64,000 nucleotides of DNA from Yinghuangia soli (GTDB lineage: Bacteria > Actinomycetota > Actinomycetes > Streptomycetales > Streptomycetaceae), in contig NZ_JAKFHA010000006.1 in assembly GCF_021502675.1 (NCBI RefSeq), positions 120,456 through 184,455 of the forward strand, in the 5' to 3' direction. Below, one piece after another: positions 26,188 through 35,348 of the stretch (the first letter of the stretch is position 1; each line of letters opens with the position of its first letter). The translations under genes and the position numbers were made by a program. A model generated the notes under the pieces. The model did no database searches. It worked only from the letters and a program-made list of their open reading frames with translations, and was not told the origin of the DNA.

Positions 26188-27162
26188 CTAGGCCGCAAGA
26201 CCCTGCTCCGTGGCCAGCACCCGCAGCTCGACAAGCGCCTGCTTCTCGATCTGCCGGATGCGCTCACGCGTCAGCCCGAGCTGCTTGCCGACCTCGGTCA
26301 GCGTGTGCTGCTTCCCGTCGAGCATCCCGTAGCGGGCCCGCATGATGGTCGCGGTGCGCCCGTCCAACCGCCCGACCAGGTCGGCGATCTGGGTGCGCTC
26401 CATCGCCGCCAGCGCGACGTCCTCGGGCGTCACCGGGTCGGTCTCCTGGACCAGTTCGCCCAGCTCCGTCTCGCCGTCGTCGCCCACCGGACTGTCCAGG
26501 CTGATCGGGTCGCGGGCCCAGCCCAGCACGTCGGCAACCCGCTCCGGCGTCGAACCGAGCACCTCCGCGATCTCCGGGAAGTCCGGCTCGTGCCCGTGGT
26601 CGCGGGCGAACTCCCGCTGCACACGCCGGATCTTGCCGAGCTCCTCGACCAGGTGCACCGGCAGCCGCACGGTCCGCGCCTGATCGGCCATGGCCCGCGT
26701 GATCGCCTGACGGATCCACCACGTCGCGTACGTCGAGAACTTGAAGCCCTTCACGTAGTCGAACTTCTCGACGGCGCGCACCAGTCCGACATTGCCCTCC
26801 TGGACCAGATCCAGGAACGGCATGCCGCTACGCGGGTATCGGCGCGCCACCGACACCACCAGGCGCAGGTTCGCCCGGATGAACTCGTCCTTCGCCCGGT
26901 GCCCGTCCTCGATCAGCGCCCGCAGCTCGTCCTCGCTCGCCCCCTCGGGCAACGCGCCCTCGGCAAGCAGTTGTTCGGCGTACAGCCCGGCCTCGATGGA
27001 CTGCGACAACTCCACTTCGCGGGCAGCATCGAGCAGCTTGGTCCGGCTGATCTCGTCGAGGTACACACCGACCGTGTCGCGCTCCGCATCCGCGGCCTTC
27101 CGCGTACGCGAGGCGGCGACCCGATCGGCTCCCTGGCGGGCAACGCCCCGTGTCGTCGGCAT
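26188..27162 (-). CDS. Group 2 sigma-70 factor (HrdA/C/D-like)
   Basis: Non-essential-type primary-like sigma factor. 324 aa. Region 1.2 (DTVGVYLDEISRTKLLDAAREVELSQ), region 2 (RANLRLVVSVARRY, FLDLVQEGNVGLVRAVEKFDY, KGFKFSTYATWWIRQAITRAMADQ), region 3 (HLVEELGKIRRVQREFARDHG) and region 4 helix-turn-helix (LTEVGKQLGLTRERIRQIEKQAL) are intact. The long region 1.1 of a housekeeping HrdB is missing, which places it in group 2. Regions 2.4 and 4.2 are close to housekeeping types, so promoter preference should overlap HrdB. ATG 27162. The upstream 200 bp contains short repeats but no clear ECF-type promoter. Confidence 0.93.
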   Translation of the reverse strand: MPTTRGVARQGADRVAASRTRKAADAERDTVGVYLDEISRTKLLDAAREVELSQSIEAGLYAEQLLAEGALPEGASEDELRALIEDGHRAKDEFIRANLRLVVSVARRYPRSGMPFLDLVQEGNVGLVRAVEKFDYVKGFKFSTYATWWIRQAITRAMADQARTVRLPVHLVEELGKIRRVQREFARDHGHEPDFPEIAEVLGSTPERVADVLGWARDPISLDSPVGDDGETELGELVQETDPVTPEDVALAAMERTQIADLVGRLDGRTATIMRARYGMLDGKQHTLTEVGKQLGLTRERIRQIEKQALVELRVLATEQGLAA

Positions 27163-27372
27163 GCTGAGACCCTCGCTTTCGTTAGCGTTCGTCGTAATTG
27201 CCCAACAAGCGAAGGTCCTGTGGTATTCCGTCCGCAGGTGTACGCTCGAAAGGTTGGCCGCCGGCCACCCGAAACCTCGGCGCGTCCGCTGCCGCCAACC
27301 CGGTAAGCTGACGACCGACCGCCCGCACGGCGATCACTGACCGGGTAACGGCCGAGCGCCCCCCGGTGTTCC

Positions 27373-27445
27373 GCCTCAGTAGCTCAGGGGATAGAGCACC
27401 GCTCTCCTAAAGCGGGTGTCGCAGGTTCGAATCCTGCCTGGGGCA
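27373..27445 (+). tRNA. tRNA-Arg (anticodon CCT)
   Basis: Cloverleaf with acceptor GCCTCAG/CTGGGGC, D arm GCTCAGGGGATAGAGC, anticodon stem CCGCT/AGCGG with loop CTCCTAA (anticodon CCT, reads AGG) and T arm GCAGGTTCGAATCCTGC. Discriminator A; CCA not encoded. 73 nt. Confidence 0.97.
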
Positions 27446-27751
27446 CAACACCCGACCAGCACGAAAAGGGCCTCTGACCTGGGAAGTCTCCCAAGGCAGG
27501 GGCCCTTCGCACGAGTGATTCAATCGCCCCCAATAGCTCTGGCTGCCGGCAATCACCCCCACTCACGCCGCGCTTTCCCACGAATTCCCCACGAAATTCG
27601 CGCGGCGCCGCCTCGTCTTGCGGCAGGTCGGGGCCGGCAGGGTACCTACCTGCGTAGAGCGGGAGATGATCCGGGGACGGTCGGGGCAGGGGCAGCCGTG
27701 CCGCCCGTGGCTGTGGTGTGCGGCACCTGAGGGGACGGCAGGGAGGCCGCG
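27446..27751. other. Gap after tRNA-Arg
   Basis: 306 bp with the tRNA terminator hairpin at 27466-27507 and, at the right end, the RBS of the 872-aa gene. AT content is slightly raised around 27580-27600 (ATTCCCCACGAAATTCG). Nothing else is recognisable. Confidence 0.5.
27466..27507 (+). terminator. Terminator hairpin downstream of tRNA-Arg
   Basis: Outer arms AAGGGC/GCCCTT and inner arms TGGGA/TCCCA form an interrupted stem 20 nt after the tRNA. Preceded by AAAA. Confidence 0.65.
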
Positions 27752-30370
27752 GTGGATGCGTCCGAGAGCCACGCCGGGGTGATTGCGGCCGTGTCGCTGT
27801 GCGATGCGGCGTGGGTTCCCGGGATCGCCGGGCGGCTGCGTGTTCCGCTGTTGCGTGCCCTGCAGGCGGCCGAGCATGTTCCGCCGGCGCTTGTCGATCA
27901 GGTGCTCGCGAGCGGCGACGTCGAAGCGCAGGAGGCGCTCGCGCAGCGTGCGTCGGCCGTGGTCACGCCGGAGCTTGCCGTCGGCCTTGCGTCTTTGGGC
28001 CGACCGGAGTTGGCCGTGCGCCTCTATCTGGCGGAGTACCCCTTCGGGTTCCATGACGGCGAGTACGACCGCCGCAGCGGAGAGCCCCCGCTCGACGTCC
28101 ACGCGCGGGCCGCTGCCCGGGCCTTCGCGGCCCGCAGCCGGGTTCCCCTCGCGCTCCGCGTACGGTCTGCTGTCCTGGCGGCCGCGGACCCGGGCGATCC
28201 GCGCTGGCGAGAGCCGGGCGGTCTCGTCCCGCGCGTGTCGGAAAGCCCTGCCGACGCCCGCATCATCCCCGCTCTCCGCGGGCCCTTCCCCGAGTTGATC
28301 GCGCACGCGCTGAAGTGCCTGGCCGAAGACCTGCCGCAGCCCGTGCTTCTCGACTCCCTGCGCCGTCTGCTCGAGACGGGCGGCGAGGACGAGTTCGACG
28401 GATTCGTCAGGTCCGCCGAACAGCGCGGCCGCGGCGGCCTCGGGCATCTGGCCGGCCGGTGGCGCGAGGCCGCCCTGGCGGCGCCTGTAGTCGACGACGA
28501 CACGTTCAGCGCGCACATGCTCCTGCTGGGCCTGCGCCACCTCGACGTGCGCCCGCACCGGACGGAGCAGTACGACGACGACTCCGACGAGTACTGGAAC
28601 CGCGACTACGCGAGCCACGCGCACTCGGCCTTCGCATCGGCGCCGGACGCGCTGCCGATCGACCTGATCCTGGGCGAGCACGCTCGCCGGCCGTTCACGG
28701 GCGGAGCGTTGGCGGCGCTGACCCGGCATACGGACTGTCCGGCGGACTTGTCGGCCGAGGCATATCGGGCAGAGCCTTACCGCGTGCTCGCCGCTGCACC
28801 GCGCGTCCCGCTCGACTGGATCGTGGGCTACAAGGCGGCAGGTTCCTGGGACCACGTATGGCAGCGCGTCCTGTCGTCCGGCCTCGCGGAGGGGCGGTAC
28901 GACATCGCCGAGGTGCTGGCCTCGGTGGCGCCGGCGACCGGCGTCTTTCCTGCGCTGCCGTTGGCGGTCCCCGAAGTACGCGCCGCTGTTCGGGGCCTGG
29001 CCGCACAGCTGGGTCCGGACACCGCGGCATGGACCGCGGTTCTGGAAGGAACGGCCTGTTGCCGCGGCACCCCGGCGGAGATGGTCGACCCAGCGACCGC
29101 CGGGAAGGTCCCCGACCCGCGGGGCCGGATCATGTTCGGGCACGACGAGAGCCGGGCGAACCCCGCCGAGGCTGCCTTCCGGATCCTGTTCCTGTGCGCC
29201 GCACCCGACCTGCAAGCGGCCCTCGTCCCATGGCTGCCGCCGCGTGCGCTGCAACTGCTGTGCATGCCCGGCGGAGCGCAAGGCGCGCTGCGCGCGGCGG
29301 TCTTCGCCGCGCACGGCCGGACCGCGGCCCTGGCGTCGGCCACGGTCGGGGTCGACTGGCCGTCCGAGGAGATCGCGGCGCTCTTGGACCGCGACGACCC
29401 GGGGATCAACAGCCGGCTGTACGCCCGGGCACCGCTCACCCGCGAACAGCGCGTACGCATCACCTCCGGCACCGACAGGCACGGGCGGCCTCGTGCGGTC
29501 ACCGTCCTCGAAGCGGTCGCGTCGTGGGACGACGCTCCGCCGCGCGACGAACTACCGGACCGGCTCTGGGCCGCCCGGCAGTCCGGGCATCCGCTGATCC
29601 TGCGGCACCTGGCCCGGCATCGGGACCCGCCGTACGCAGGGACCGGGCTGGAGATGCTGGTCCGGCTGTGGGAACACGGCGGGCCGCAGGACGTAGCGGA
29701 AGTGATCGAGGCTTCCGGCCGGCCGCCTCGCCGCCACGGTCAAGTCCGGGACGGCACCTGGTGGCCGGAGGAGGCCGCCCGGCGCGCATTGCGCACCGAA
29801 CCGTCCGCCGGACTCGGCGCCGAACCGCACCCGGGACTCGCCCAGTTGCGCGCCGAGGCGGCCCTCGCGTCGCGCCCCGAGAGGTTGATCGCCGAGATAC
29901 GTGCACGAGGGGCCGACGCGCTCACCTCGGACCTGCCATGGACCGAAATCGTGCGGGCGCAGGCCGAGCGGCCGTTCGACGAGCACCACATCCGCGGTCT
30001 CCTCGAAGCCCCGGGCTGCCCACGTGAGTTCCATCGCGCGGTGCTGTCCCGCAGCGCCGCCCGGACCGGCTTCGTCGGCGAGTGGGCCGAGCTCGGCCTG
30101 GCCGCCGGCACGATCACCGTGCTCGACGTGGCCGAGGCTTGCACCCCGGCATCGGTCGCCGTCGACGCCATCGCGCACCACGTAGGCCGCACTCTCCAGC
30201 CGGTACGCGACCCCGCCCTACGACAGCTCATCCGCAGGGTCCGCGGGCAGCTCGCCGACACCGACACGTGGGTGGTCGCCGCGCTCCTCCTCCCCGACTT
30301 CCCCGGCACCCTGTGCGAACTGCTGAACGCCGCCGAGGCCGCGGCCGGTCCCGTCCATCCGGGCCGATAG
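27752..30370 (+). CDS. Large alpha-helical protein of unknown function (872 aa)
   Basis: 872-aa protein; I do not recognise a named family. It is rich in Ala, Arg and Leu in helix-pair patterns (for example ALVDQVLASGDVEAQEALAQRASAVVTPELAVGLASLGRPELAVRL), suggesting HEAT/ARM-like helical repeats. One acidic insertion occurs near residue 275 (DDDSDEYWNRDY). No membrane segment, signal peptide, P-loop or Cys-rich motif is visible. GTG 27752 has GGGAGG 5 nt upstream. It stands alone after tRNA-Arg. Homologous large orphan proteins occur in Streptomyces as I recall, but no function is assigned. A scaffold or protein-binding role is inference from the repeat character only. Confidence 0.85.
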   Translation: MDASESHAGVIAAVSLCDAAWVPGIAGRLRVPLLRALQAAEHVPPALVDQVLASGDVEAQEALAQRASAVVTPELAVGLASLGRPELAVRLYLAEYPFGFHDGEYDRRSGEPPLDVHARAAARAFAARSRVPLALRVRSAVLAAADPGDPRWREPGGLVPRVSESPADARIIPALRGPFPELIAHALKCLAEDLPQPVLLDSLRRLLETGGEDEFDGFVRSAEQRGRGGLGHLAGRWREAALAAPVVDDDTFSAHMLLLGLRHLDVRPHRTEQYDDDSDEYWNRDYASHAHSAFASAPDALPIDLILGEHARRPFTGGALAALTRHTDCPADLSAEAYRAEPYRVLAAAPRVPLDWIVGYKAAGSWDHVWQRVLSSGLAEGRYDIAEVLASVAPATGVFPALPLAVPEVRAAVRGLAAQLGPDTAAWTAVLEGTACCRGTPAEMVDPATAGKVPDPRGRIMFGHDESRANPAEAAFRILFLCAAPDLQAALVPWLPPRALQLLCMPGGAQGALRAAVFAAHGRTAALASATVGVDWPSEEIAALLDRDDPGINSRLYARAPLTREQRVRITSGTDRHGRPRAVTVLEAVASWDDAPPRDELPDRLWAARQSGHPLILRHLARHRDPPYAGTGLEMLVRLWEHGGPQDVAEVIEASGRPPRRHGQVRDGTWWPEEAARRALRTEPSAGLGAEPHPGLAQLRAEAALASRPERLIAEIRARGADALTSDLPWTEIVRAQAERPFDEHHIRGLLEAPGCPREFHRAVLSRSAARTGFVGEWAELGLAAGTITVLDVAEACTPASVAVDAIAHHVGRTLQPVRDPALRQLIRRVRGQLADTDTWVVAALLLPDFPGTLCELLNAAEAAAGPVHPGR

Positions 30371-30607
30371 ACCGCGAGGCCGGCGGCAGCCGCTGCCGTC
30401 GTGCCGAGCACGCCCCGATCCGGCGGCCGGCACCGCGCGGGGACGAGCGGCCGCGCGCCCTGCGTCGGCACTCCTCTCCGTTCTCCCATCACCCGCGTCA
30501 CCCGCGCTAGTGACATGCCCGTGTTTGTCCGGGCGTGTTCGGCCGTGGTGCACCGAGGCCGCTTTATGGTGAGTCGGTCCGGGAGCCGACCTCGCCAGGG
30601 AGCTGTG

Positions 30608-30919
30608 ATGCGTACGGAACGCCGGTGGACCCAGGTTGTGTCGACGGTGTTGGCGGCGGGTGCGCTGGCGGCGTTCGGCACTGTCGCGGGGGCAGGGACG
30701 GCGTCGGCCGAGCCGTACGACTGCAGTGCGGACTCCCGACGCGACGTGGCGGCGGCGTACTGCAACAACGGCACCGGCCAATACCGCGTCGTGGCCACGT
30801 GCCGGGGTGTGTCGGGCCTCCAGTACGGGCCCAACCAGCGGCCCGGGACCGCCAGCGTCGTGCGGTGCCCGAATGGGGCCCAGGTGAGTTCGTCGAGCTG
30901 GGAGATCACCGAGTGGTGA
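30608..30919 (+). CDS. Small secreted protein with four cysteines
   Basis: 103-aa precursor. A Sec signal peptide (residues ~1-35: RTERRW, hydrophobic VVSTVLAAGALAAFGTVAG, cleavage after TASA) is followed by a ~68-aa mature chain starting EPYDCSADS with Cys at four positions (DC, YCNN, TCRG, RCPN), likely forming two disulfides. No known enzyme motif; it may be an inhibitor, surface-active or signalling peptide. ATG 30608 has AGGGAG 5 nt upstream. It is followed at once by a textbook terminator, so it is monocistronic and probably well expressed. Confidence 0.82.
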   Translation: MRTERRWTQVVSTVLAAGALAAFGTVAGAGTASAEPYDCSADSRRDVAAAYCNNGTGQYRVVATCRGVSGLQYGPNQRPGTASVVRCPNGAQVSSSSWEITEW

Positions 30920-30937
30920 TCCGCAGCGCGTAGGCAT

Positions 30938-30972
30938 CCGTGGGAGACCGCAGGGTCTCCCACGGATTTTTT
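30938..30972 (+). terminator. Intrinsic terminator of the small secreted protein gene
   Basis: Stem CCGTGGGAGACC / GGGTCTCCCACGG with a GCA loop, followed by ATTTTTT. The only classical T-tract terminator of this quality in the window. Confidence 0.93.
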
Positions 30973-31307
30973 GTGGCACGGGCTCCCTCGGAGCAGGGCC
31001 GGTCGAGCCGGACGACATATCCGCATGGCTCGCGGATACCAGGGACGCCCGCGGCGGGTTCATGCCGAGTCCGGGCCGAGTGCCGCGGCAGGCGCGGAGC
31101 AGCGGGACAATGAGGGCGTCGGCGCGCGAGGCGGCGGCCTCTTTTGTGTCTGTGCCCGGGGTGGGGACGGAGGGCGGAGGGGTCGGGCGGCTCGGGATAG
31201 CATGATCCGACTTACGACGATCGCCCTGCACCGTCCGTCACTCGGAAGACCACCTTGAGCACGACGGGTGATCGCTTCCGAGGACTCACGACACATCGGC
31301 CAGGTAA
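30973..31307. other. Gap before the PAP2 gene
   Basis: 335 bp. An inverted repeat CTCGGAAG (31241-31248) / CTTCCGAG (31275-31282) could fold in the 5' leader of the PAP2 mRNA. No supported gene. Confidence 0.45.
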
Positions 31308-32663
31308 TTGAAGACCAACACGGGGCGGATTCCGTCGCCCAGAAGCCAGGACGCCGGGGTCGCCCCGCGGCGCCGGAAGCAGGTTGTCCTGTGGACGGCC
31401 GTGGGTGTGGTCGCTCTCGCGTTCCTCACGGCGATGGAGATCGCCGCACGCCACTACGGCAATCCGGGGCCGCTCACCACGCATGCGCGCGAGCTGGTCT
31501 TCACGCCCGATTCGGGGCCGCAGCTGTACGCCGGGCTCGCGCTGATGATGGTGGTCCTCACCTGGCGCCAGAGGTTCCTGGCACTGGGCGCGGCGGCCGG
31601 GATCGACGTCGTGTTCGCGCTGGTGCGGTGGGGCGCGGATGCCGACCAGAAGTTCGGCAACGGGGCGCTGTGGGTGCTCTGGGGCTGCGCGCTGTTCGCG
31701 CTGGTGAAGCTCCGCGGGCGGGATCGCGTGCTGCTGCTGCAGGGCGTCGGGCTCGGCCTGCTGCTGGTGCTGGGCAACCAGACCGGCGACACGTGGCTGA
31801 CCATCACGTCGGAGACGCGTCCCGAGGTGCTCGACCCGTACGTGGTGACCGCCGACCACGCGCTCGGCGACCCGTCGTGGCTGATGGGACGCGCGGTCGA
31901 GGCGACCGACCCCGTCAGCTCGCATCTGCTGGCCGCCATCTACGGCCAGCTGCCGCTGGCGGCCGCGCTGGTGGCGCTGTACCAGCTGCGGCATGTGGCG
32001 ACCGAGCGCCGGTTCCCGAGCCACCACCTGGTGCGGACGTTCCTGGCCATCGGCCTGCTGGGCCCCGCGGTCTACATGATCTTCCCGGTGGTCGGCCCGA
32101 TCTTCGCGTACGGCGCGGACGGCGGGCAGTGGGCGGTGGCCAATCTGTGGCCGGACACCGTGCCGTCGGTCTCGACGCCCGGGCCGATCCCGTTCGACGA
32201 GATCACCCCGCGCAACTGCATGCCCAGCCTGCACACCGCGTGGGCGCTGTCGCTGTTCCTGCACTCGCGCAACGGCTCGCGCCTCATGCGGTTCGCGGGG
32301 ACGTTCTGGCTGGTCGGCACCCTGAGTGCGACGCTCGGCTTCGGCTACCACTACGGCGTGGACCTGGTGGCCGGCGTGGTCTTCGCCCTCACCGTCGAGG
32401 CCGCGATGCGGGCGCTCGCACGCGGCTGGGACCGCTCGGCGTCCGTGCTGATCGCGTACGGCGCGGTCGTCTTCGTCGCGCTGCTGCTGTCGTACCGGTT
32501 CCTGCCGGTGGAGATGGCCAGGTACCCGTGGCTGTTCGGCCCGCTGCTCATCGCGGTGATGGGCTCGGTCATCTACGGCTGCTGGCGGACGACGAAGGCG
32601 TGGGAGCGCGAGGCCGCCCCGAAGGCGGAGCAGCCGGAGCAGACGCAACTCGTCACCGCGTAA
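31308..32663 (+). CDS. PAP2/AUR1-like membrane phosphatase or phosphotransferase
   Basis: 451-aa polytopic protein (about 10-12 hydrophobic segments) with the PAP2_3/AUR1-type active-site pattern: TPRNCMPSLHTAWALSLF (catalytic His) and FGYHYGVDLVAGVVFAL (His and Asp). Such enzymes remove phosphate from lipid phosphates or transfer phosphoinositol/phospho-sugar headgroups. The start is uncertain: TTG 31308 (KTNTGRIPSP) precedes a basic cluster RRRK and TM1, with only AGGT as RBS; a GTG within TM1 would truncate the helix. The downstream flavoprotein gene follows after 15 bp. Confidence 0.82.
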   Translation: MKTNTGRIPSPRSQDAGVAPRRRKQVVLWTAVGVVALAFLTAMEIAARHYGNPGPLTTHARELVFTPDSGPQLYAGLALMMVVLTWRQRFLALGAAAGIDVVFALVRWGADADQKFGNGALWVLWGCALFALVKLRGRDRVLLLQGVGLGLLLVLGNQTGDTWLTITSETRPEVLDPYVVTADHALGDPSWLMGRAVEATDPVSSHLLAAIYGQLPLAAALVALYQLRHVATERRFPSHHLVRTFLAIGLLGPAVYMIFPVVGPIFAYGADGGQWAVANLWPDTVPSVSTPGPIPFDEITPRNCMPSLHTAWALSLFLHSRNGSRLMRFAGTFWLVGTLSATLGFGYHYGVDLVAGVVFALTVEAAMRALARGWDRSASVLIAYGAVVFVALLLSYRFLPVEMARYPWLFGPLLIAVMGSVIYGCWRTTKAWEREAAPKAEQPEQTQLVTA

Positions 32664-32678
32664 CCGGACCCCTGGCAT

Positions 32679-33206
32679 ATGGTCGGCCCTATGCGTACGC
32701 GTGGGGTGTTGTACGTCGTCGGCTCCGCCGGGGCACCGATATTCGGGATCGGCGGCTTCCTGGCGAAGGCGAAGGCCGCGGGCTGGGACACCTGCCTGCT
32801 CCTGACGCCGATCGCGGCGGACTGGCTGAGCGCGGAGCTGCCCACGCTGGCCGAGGCGACAGGACGCCCGGTCCGGGTCGCGGACCGGCGCCCGGGCGAG
32901 CCCCGGCCGTTCCCGGACCCCGATGCCGTGCTGGCGGCGCCGCTGACCTTCAAGTCGCTGAACAAGTGGGCGCTCGGGCTGTCCGATTCGGTGGCGATCG
33001 GCACACTGAATGCCGCCTTGGGCGCGCGCGTGCCGACGGTCGCGGCCCCGTGCTTCAGCCCGGACCTGGCGGCACATCCGCAGACCGCGAAGAGCCTGGA
33101 CGTACTGCGGGCGTGCGGGGTGCGCCTGGCCGAGGGCCCCGGGCCGGATGACGATTCCGGGAATGCCTTCTGGGCAGGCGTCCTGGCGCAGTTGGACGAA
33201 CTCTGA
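32679..33206 (+). CDS. Flavoprotein (phosphopantothenoylcysteine-decarboxylase-like fold)
   Basis: 175-aa protein of the homo-oligomeric flavin-containing Cys decarboxylase superfamily: RGVLYVVGSAGAP at the N-terminus, then DAVLAAPLTFKSLNKWALGLSDSVAIGTLNAALG and VPTVAAPCFSPDL. It probably binds FMN; the substrate (a peptidyl-cysteine or another acid) is unknown. ATG 32691 (MRTRGVL) is an equally good start. It follows the PAP2 gene closely, so is probably cotranscribed, and ends before a bidirectional terminator. Confidence 0.82.
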   Translation: MVGPMRTRGVLYVVGSAGAPIFGIGGFLAKAKAAGWDTCLLLTPIAADWLSAELPTLAEATGRPVRVADRRPGEPRPFPDPDAVLAAPLTFKSLNKWALGLSDSVAIGTLNAALGARVPTVAAPCFSPDLAAHPQTAKSLDVLRACGVRLAEGPGPDDDSGNAFWAGVLAQLDEL

Positions 33207-33241
33207 GGGGTGCCGCTGAGGCGAGGCAGGCGCGCGAGAGA

Positions 33242-33270
33242 CCCGAGCCGGAGGGGAAGTCCGGCTCGGG
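33242..33270. terminator. Bidirectional terminator between flavoprotein and PhoX genes
   Basis: Stem CCGAGCCGGA / TCCGGCTCGG with a 7-nt loop, between convergent stop codons at 33206 and 33303. Confidence 0.8.
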
Positions 33271-33302
33271 GCTCGTGTCAGCAGCCGCCGTCCGCCGGGC
33301 GG

Positions 33303-35243
33303 TCAGGTGCCGATCTTGCCGCCGTCCGCCTTGCGGATGACGACCGTGGCCGAGCGGGGGCGGCCCGCCGGGTCGAAGTCGGGCCAGTTGCTTACCGCGC
33401 GGGGGTTCTGCGGCGTCGGGGTGCCCCATGCCGTGGTCGCCTCGCCCGGGTGCTGCACGTTGACGAACATCGTGCGCTGGTCCGGGGTGAAGGTGACGCC
33501 GGTGATCTCGCAGCCGCGCGGGCCGGTGAGGAAGCGGCGGACCTCGCCGGTGGCCGGGTCGGCGGCCAGCATCTGGTTGTTGCCGATCCGGTCGTAGCCC
33601 TTGGCGGGGAGGTTCTGCGACGAGTTGGAGATGTCGGTCTGGATCCAGAGCCGGCCGTCGTCGTCGACCGCGAGGCCGTCCGGCGAGCCGAAGATCTGCG
33701 CCTCGGGCAGCGTGACCTTGGGGTCGTACTTGGGGTCGCCGGCGAGCAGGAAGATGTCCCAGCGGAAGGTCAGCGAGGTGCTGTCGCCGCGGTCCTCGCG
33801 CCAGCGCACGATCTGGCCGTACGGGTTCGGGGTGCGCGGGCCGACCGGGCCGCCGCCGCTGCCGTTCGTCAGGGTGAGGAACACGTCCTTGTTGTGCGGG
33901 TGGACGGCCACCCACTCGGGGCGGTCCAGCGGCGTCGCGCCCACCGCGTCCGCGGCCTGGCGGGTGCGCAGCAGCACGTCGGCCTGGTCGGCCCAGCCGT
34001 TGGCGGCGGTCAGCGCGCCCTGGCCGAAGACGAGCGGCAGCCAGGTGCCGGTGCCGTCGGCGGCGAACTTGGCGACGTAGAGCGTGCCGTGGTCCAGCGG
34101 GCTCTTGCCGCGGGCGCGGAGCGAGCGCCACGGGGAGCTGCCGACGAACTTGTAGACGTACTCCTTGTCCTGGTCGTCGCCGGTGTAGACGACGATGCGG
34201 CCGCGCGATTCGGTGACCGTGGCGCCCTCGTGCTTGATGCGGCCCAGCGCGGTGCGCTTGACCGGCGTGGAGCGGCCGTCGAAGGGGTCGATCTCGACGA
34301 CCCAGCCGAAGCGGTTGACCTCGTTGGGGTCGGCGGCCAGGTCGAAGCGCGGGTCGGCCTTGTGCCAGTTGTAGCCGAAGCCGGCCTTGTCGACGCCGTA
34401 CCGGGCCTGGGCCGGGGTGGCCTTCCAGGACGCGTCGTCGGTGCCGAAGTAGCTGTTCCAGTTCTCCTCGCAGGCCAGGTACGTGCCCCATGGGGTGTAC
34501 CCGCTGCTGCAGTTGTTGAGGGTGCCGAGCACCGGGCCCTTGGCGGCGAGCGCCGGGTGGGCCGCGGGGACCGGGCCGGAGAAGCGCATCGGGGTGGCGC
34601 CGGTGACGCGGCGGTTGAGGCGCGAGTCGACCAGCTTCCAGCGGCCCCGCTCCTCGGCGACCTCGACAATGCTCACGCCGTGTCCGGCGAGGGCCTTGTC
34701 GACCTTCTCCTTGGTCATGACCGCGGCGCCGTCCGGGAACAGCAGCGACTGGTCGACGTACTCGTGGTTGAGCACCAGGACGCCGCGGCGGTCGCACTCG
34801 CGGCCGCGGCCGGTCGGGAAGAAGTGCATGCCGTCGTGGTTCATGCCGATCTGCACGGCCTGGTCGGCGGCCGAGTTGCTGCCGTCCCTCCGCCACTTCG
34901 GGCCGTCGGCGCGCAGCGGCGTGCCCCACGGGATCAGGACGTCGGCGGTGTAGCCGGGCGGCACCACGAAGGTGTCGGCGGTGGACGGCGCGACGGCGGT
35001 GAAGCCGAGGAGCTTGCCGGGACGGCCGCCCGGGCGGCCCTGCGCGCTGCCGCGCCCGCTGTCCGCAGCGGCCGCACCGGCCGCGCCCACGACCGCGGTC
35101 CCGGCCAGGAAACCGGCCGCGGCGACCGTCGAACCGCGCAGCACGGCACGCCGCGACGCGACGATGTCGGCGAACGGGCGGTTCCGCGACGGGTTCGCGG
35201 GAGTGTCGTCAGGGTCGGCGACGGGCGGGCGGTCCACGGGCAT
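33303..35243 (-). CDS. PhoX-family (DUF839) secreted phosphatase
   Basis: 646-aa Tat-exported protein of the PhoX family, which hydrolyses phosphate esters using Ca/Fe cofactors. Seen: twin-arginine signal SRRAVLRGS at residues ~30-38, hydrophobic stretch and AGAAAADS cleavage region, then VPPGYTADVLIPWGTPL, MNHDGMHFFP, LVLNHEYVD, CEENWNSYFGTDD, GYNWHKADPRFDLA, FGWVVEIDPFDG, HEGATV, and GSPDGLAVDDDGRLWIQTD, all PhoX signatures. ATG 35243 has GAGGA 4 nt upstream. The promoter region is shared with the divergent RNA-repair operon; no direct-repeat PHO box is evident there. Confidence 0.93.
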   Translation of the reverse strand: MPVDRPPVADPDDTPANPSRNRPFADIVASRRAVLRGSTVAAAGFLAGTAVVGAAGAAAADSGRGSAQGRPGGRPGKLLGFTAVAPSTADTFVVPPGYTADVLIPWGTPLRADGPKWRRDGSNSAADQAVQIGMNHDGMHFFPTGRGRECDRRGVLVLNHEYVDQSLLFPDGAAVMTKEKVDKALAGHGVSIVEVAEERGRWKLVDSRLNRRVTGATPMRFSGPVPAAHPALAAKGPVLGTLNNCSSGYTPWGTYLACEENWNSYFGTDDASWKATPAQARYGVDKAGFGYNWHKADPRFDLAADPNEVNRFGWVVEIDPFDGRSTPVKRTALGRIKHEGATVTESRGRIVVYTGDDQDKEYVYKFVGSSPWRSLRARGKSPLDHGTLYVAKFAADGTGTWLPLVFGQGALTAANGWADQADVLLRTRQAADAVGATPLDRPEWVAVHPHNKDVFLTLTNGSGGGPVGPRTPNPYGQIVRWREDRGDSTSLTFRWDIFLLAGDPKYDPKVTLPEAQIFGSPDGLAVDDDGRLWIQTDISNSSQNLPAKGYDRIGNNQMLAADPATGEVRRFLTGPRGCEITGVTFTPDQRTMFVNVQHPGEATTAWGTPTPQNPRAVSNWPDFDPAGRPRSATVVIRKADGGKIGT

Positions 35244-35332
35244 GTCGTCCTCGATTCGAAGCGCGGCGGCGTACGTCTCCGGAAGGTAGGGGCGCAGGTT
35301 GGCCCGCCGGGGGCGCGCACATGAACAGTGGG

Positions 35333-35348
35333 CGTACGCGCGCGTACG
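35333..35348. promoter_or_regulatory. 16-bp perfect palindrome CGTACGCGCGCGTACG
   Basis: Perfect dyad with no spacer in the 222-bp region between the divergent phoX and RNA ligase genes, 118 bp upstream of the ligase start. Candidate operator for one or both transcripts. Confidence 0.45.

Noticed and set aside
27373..30370. Integrated mobile element at tRNA-Arg
   Set aside because: No integrase, excisionase or direct repeat of the tRNA 3' end was found downstream.
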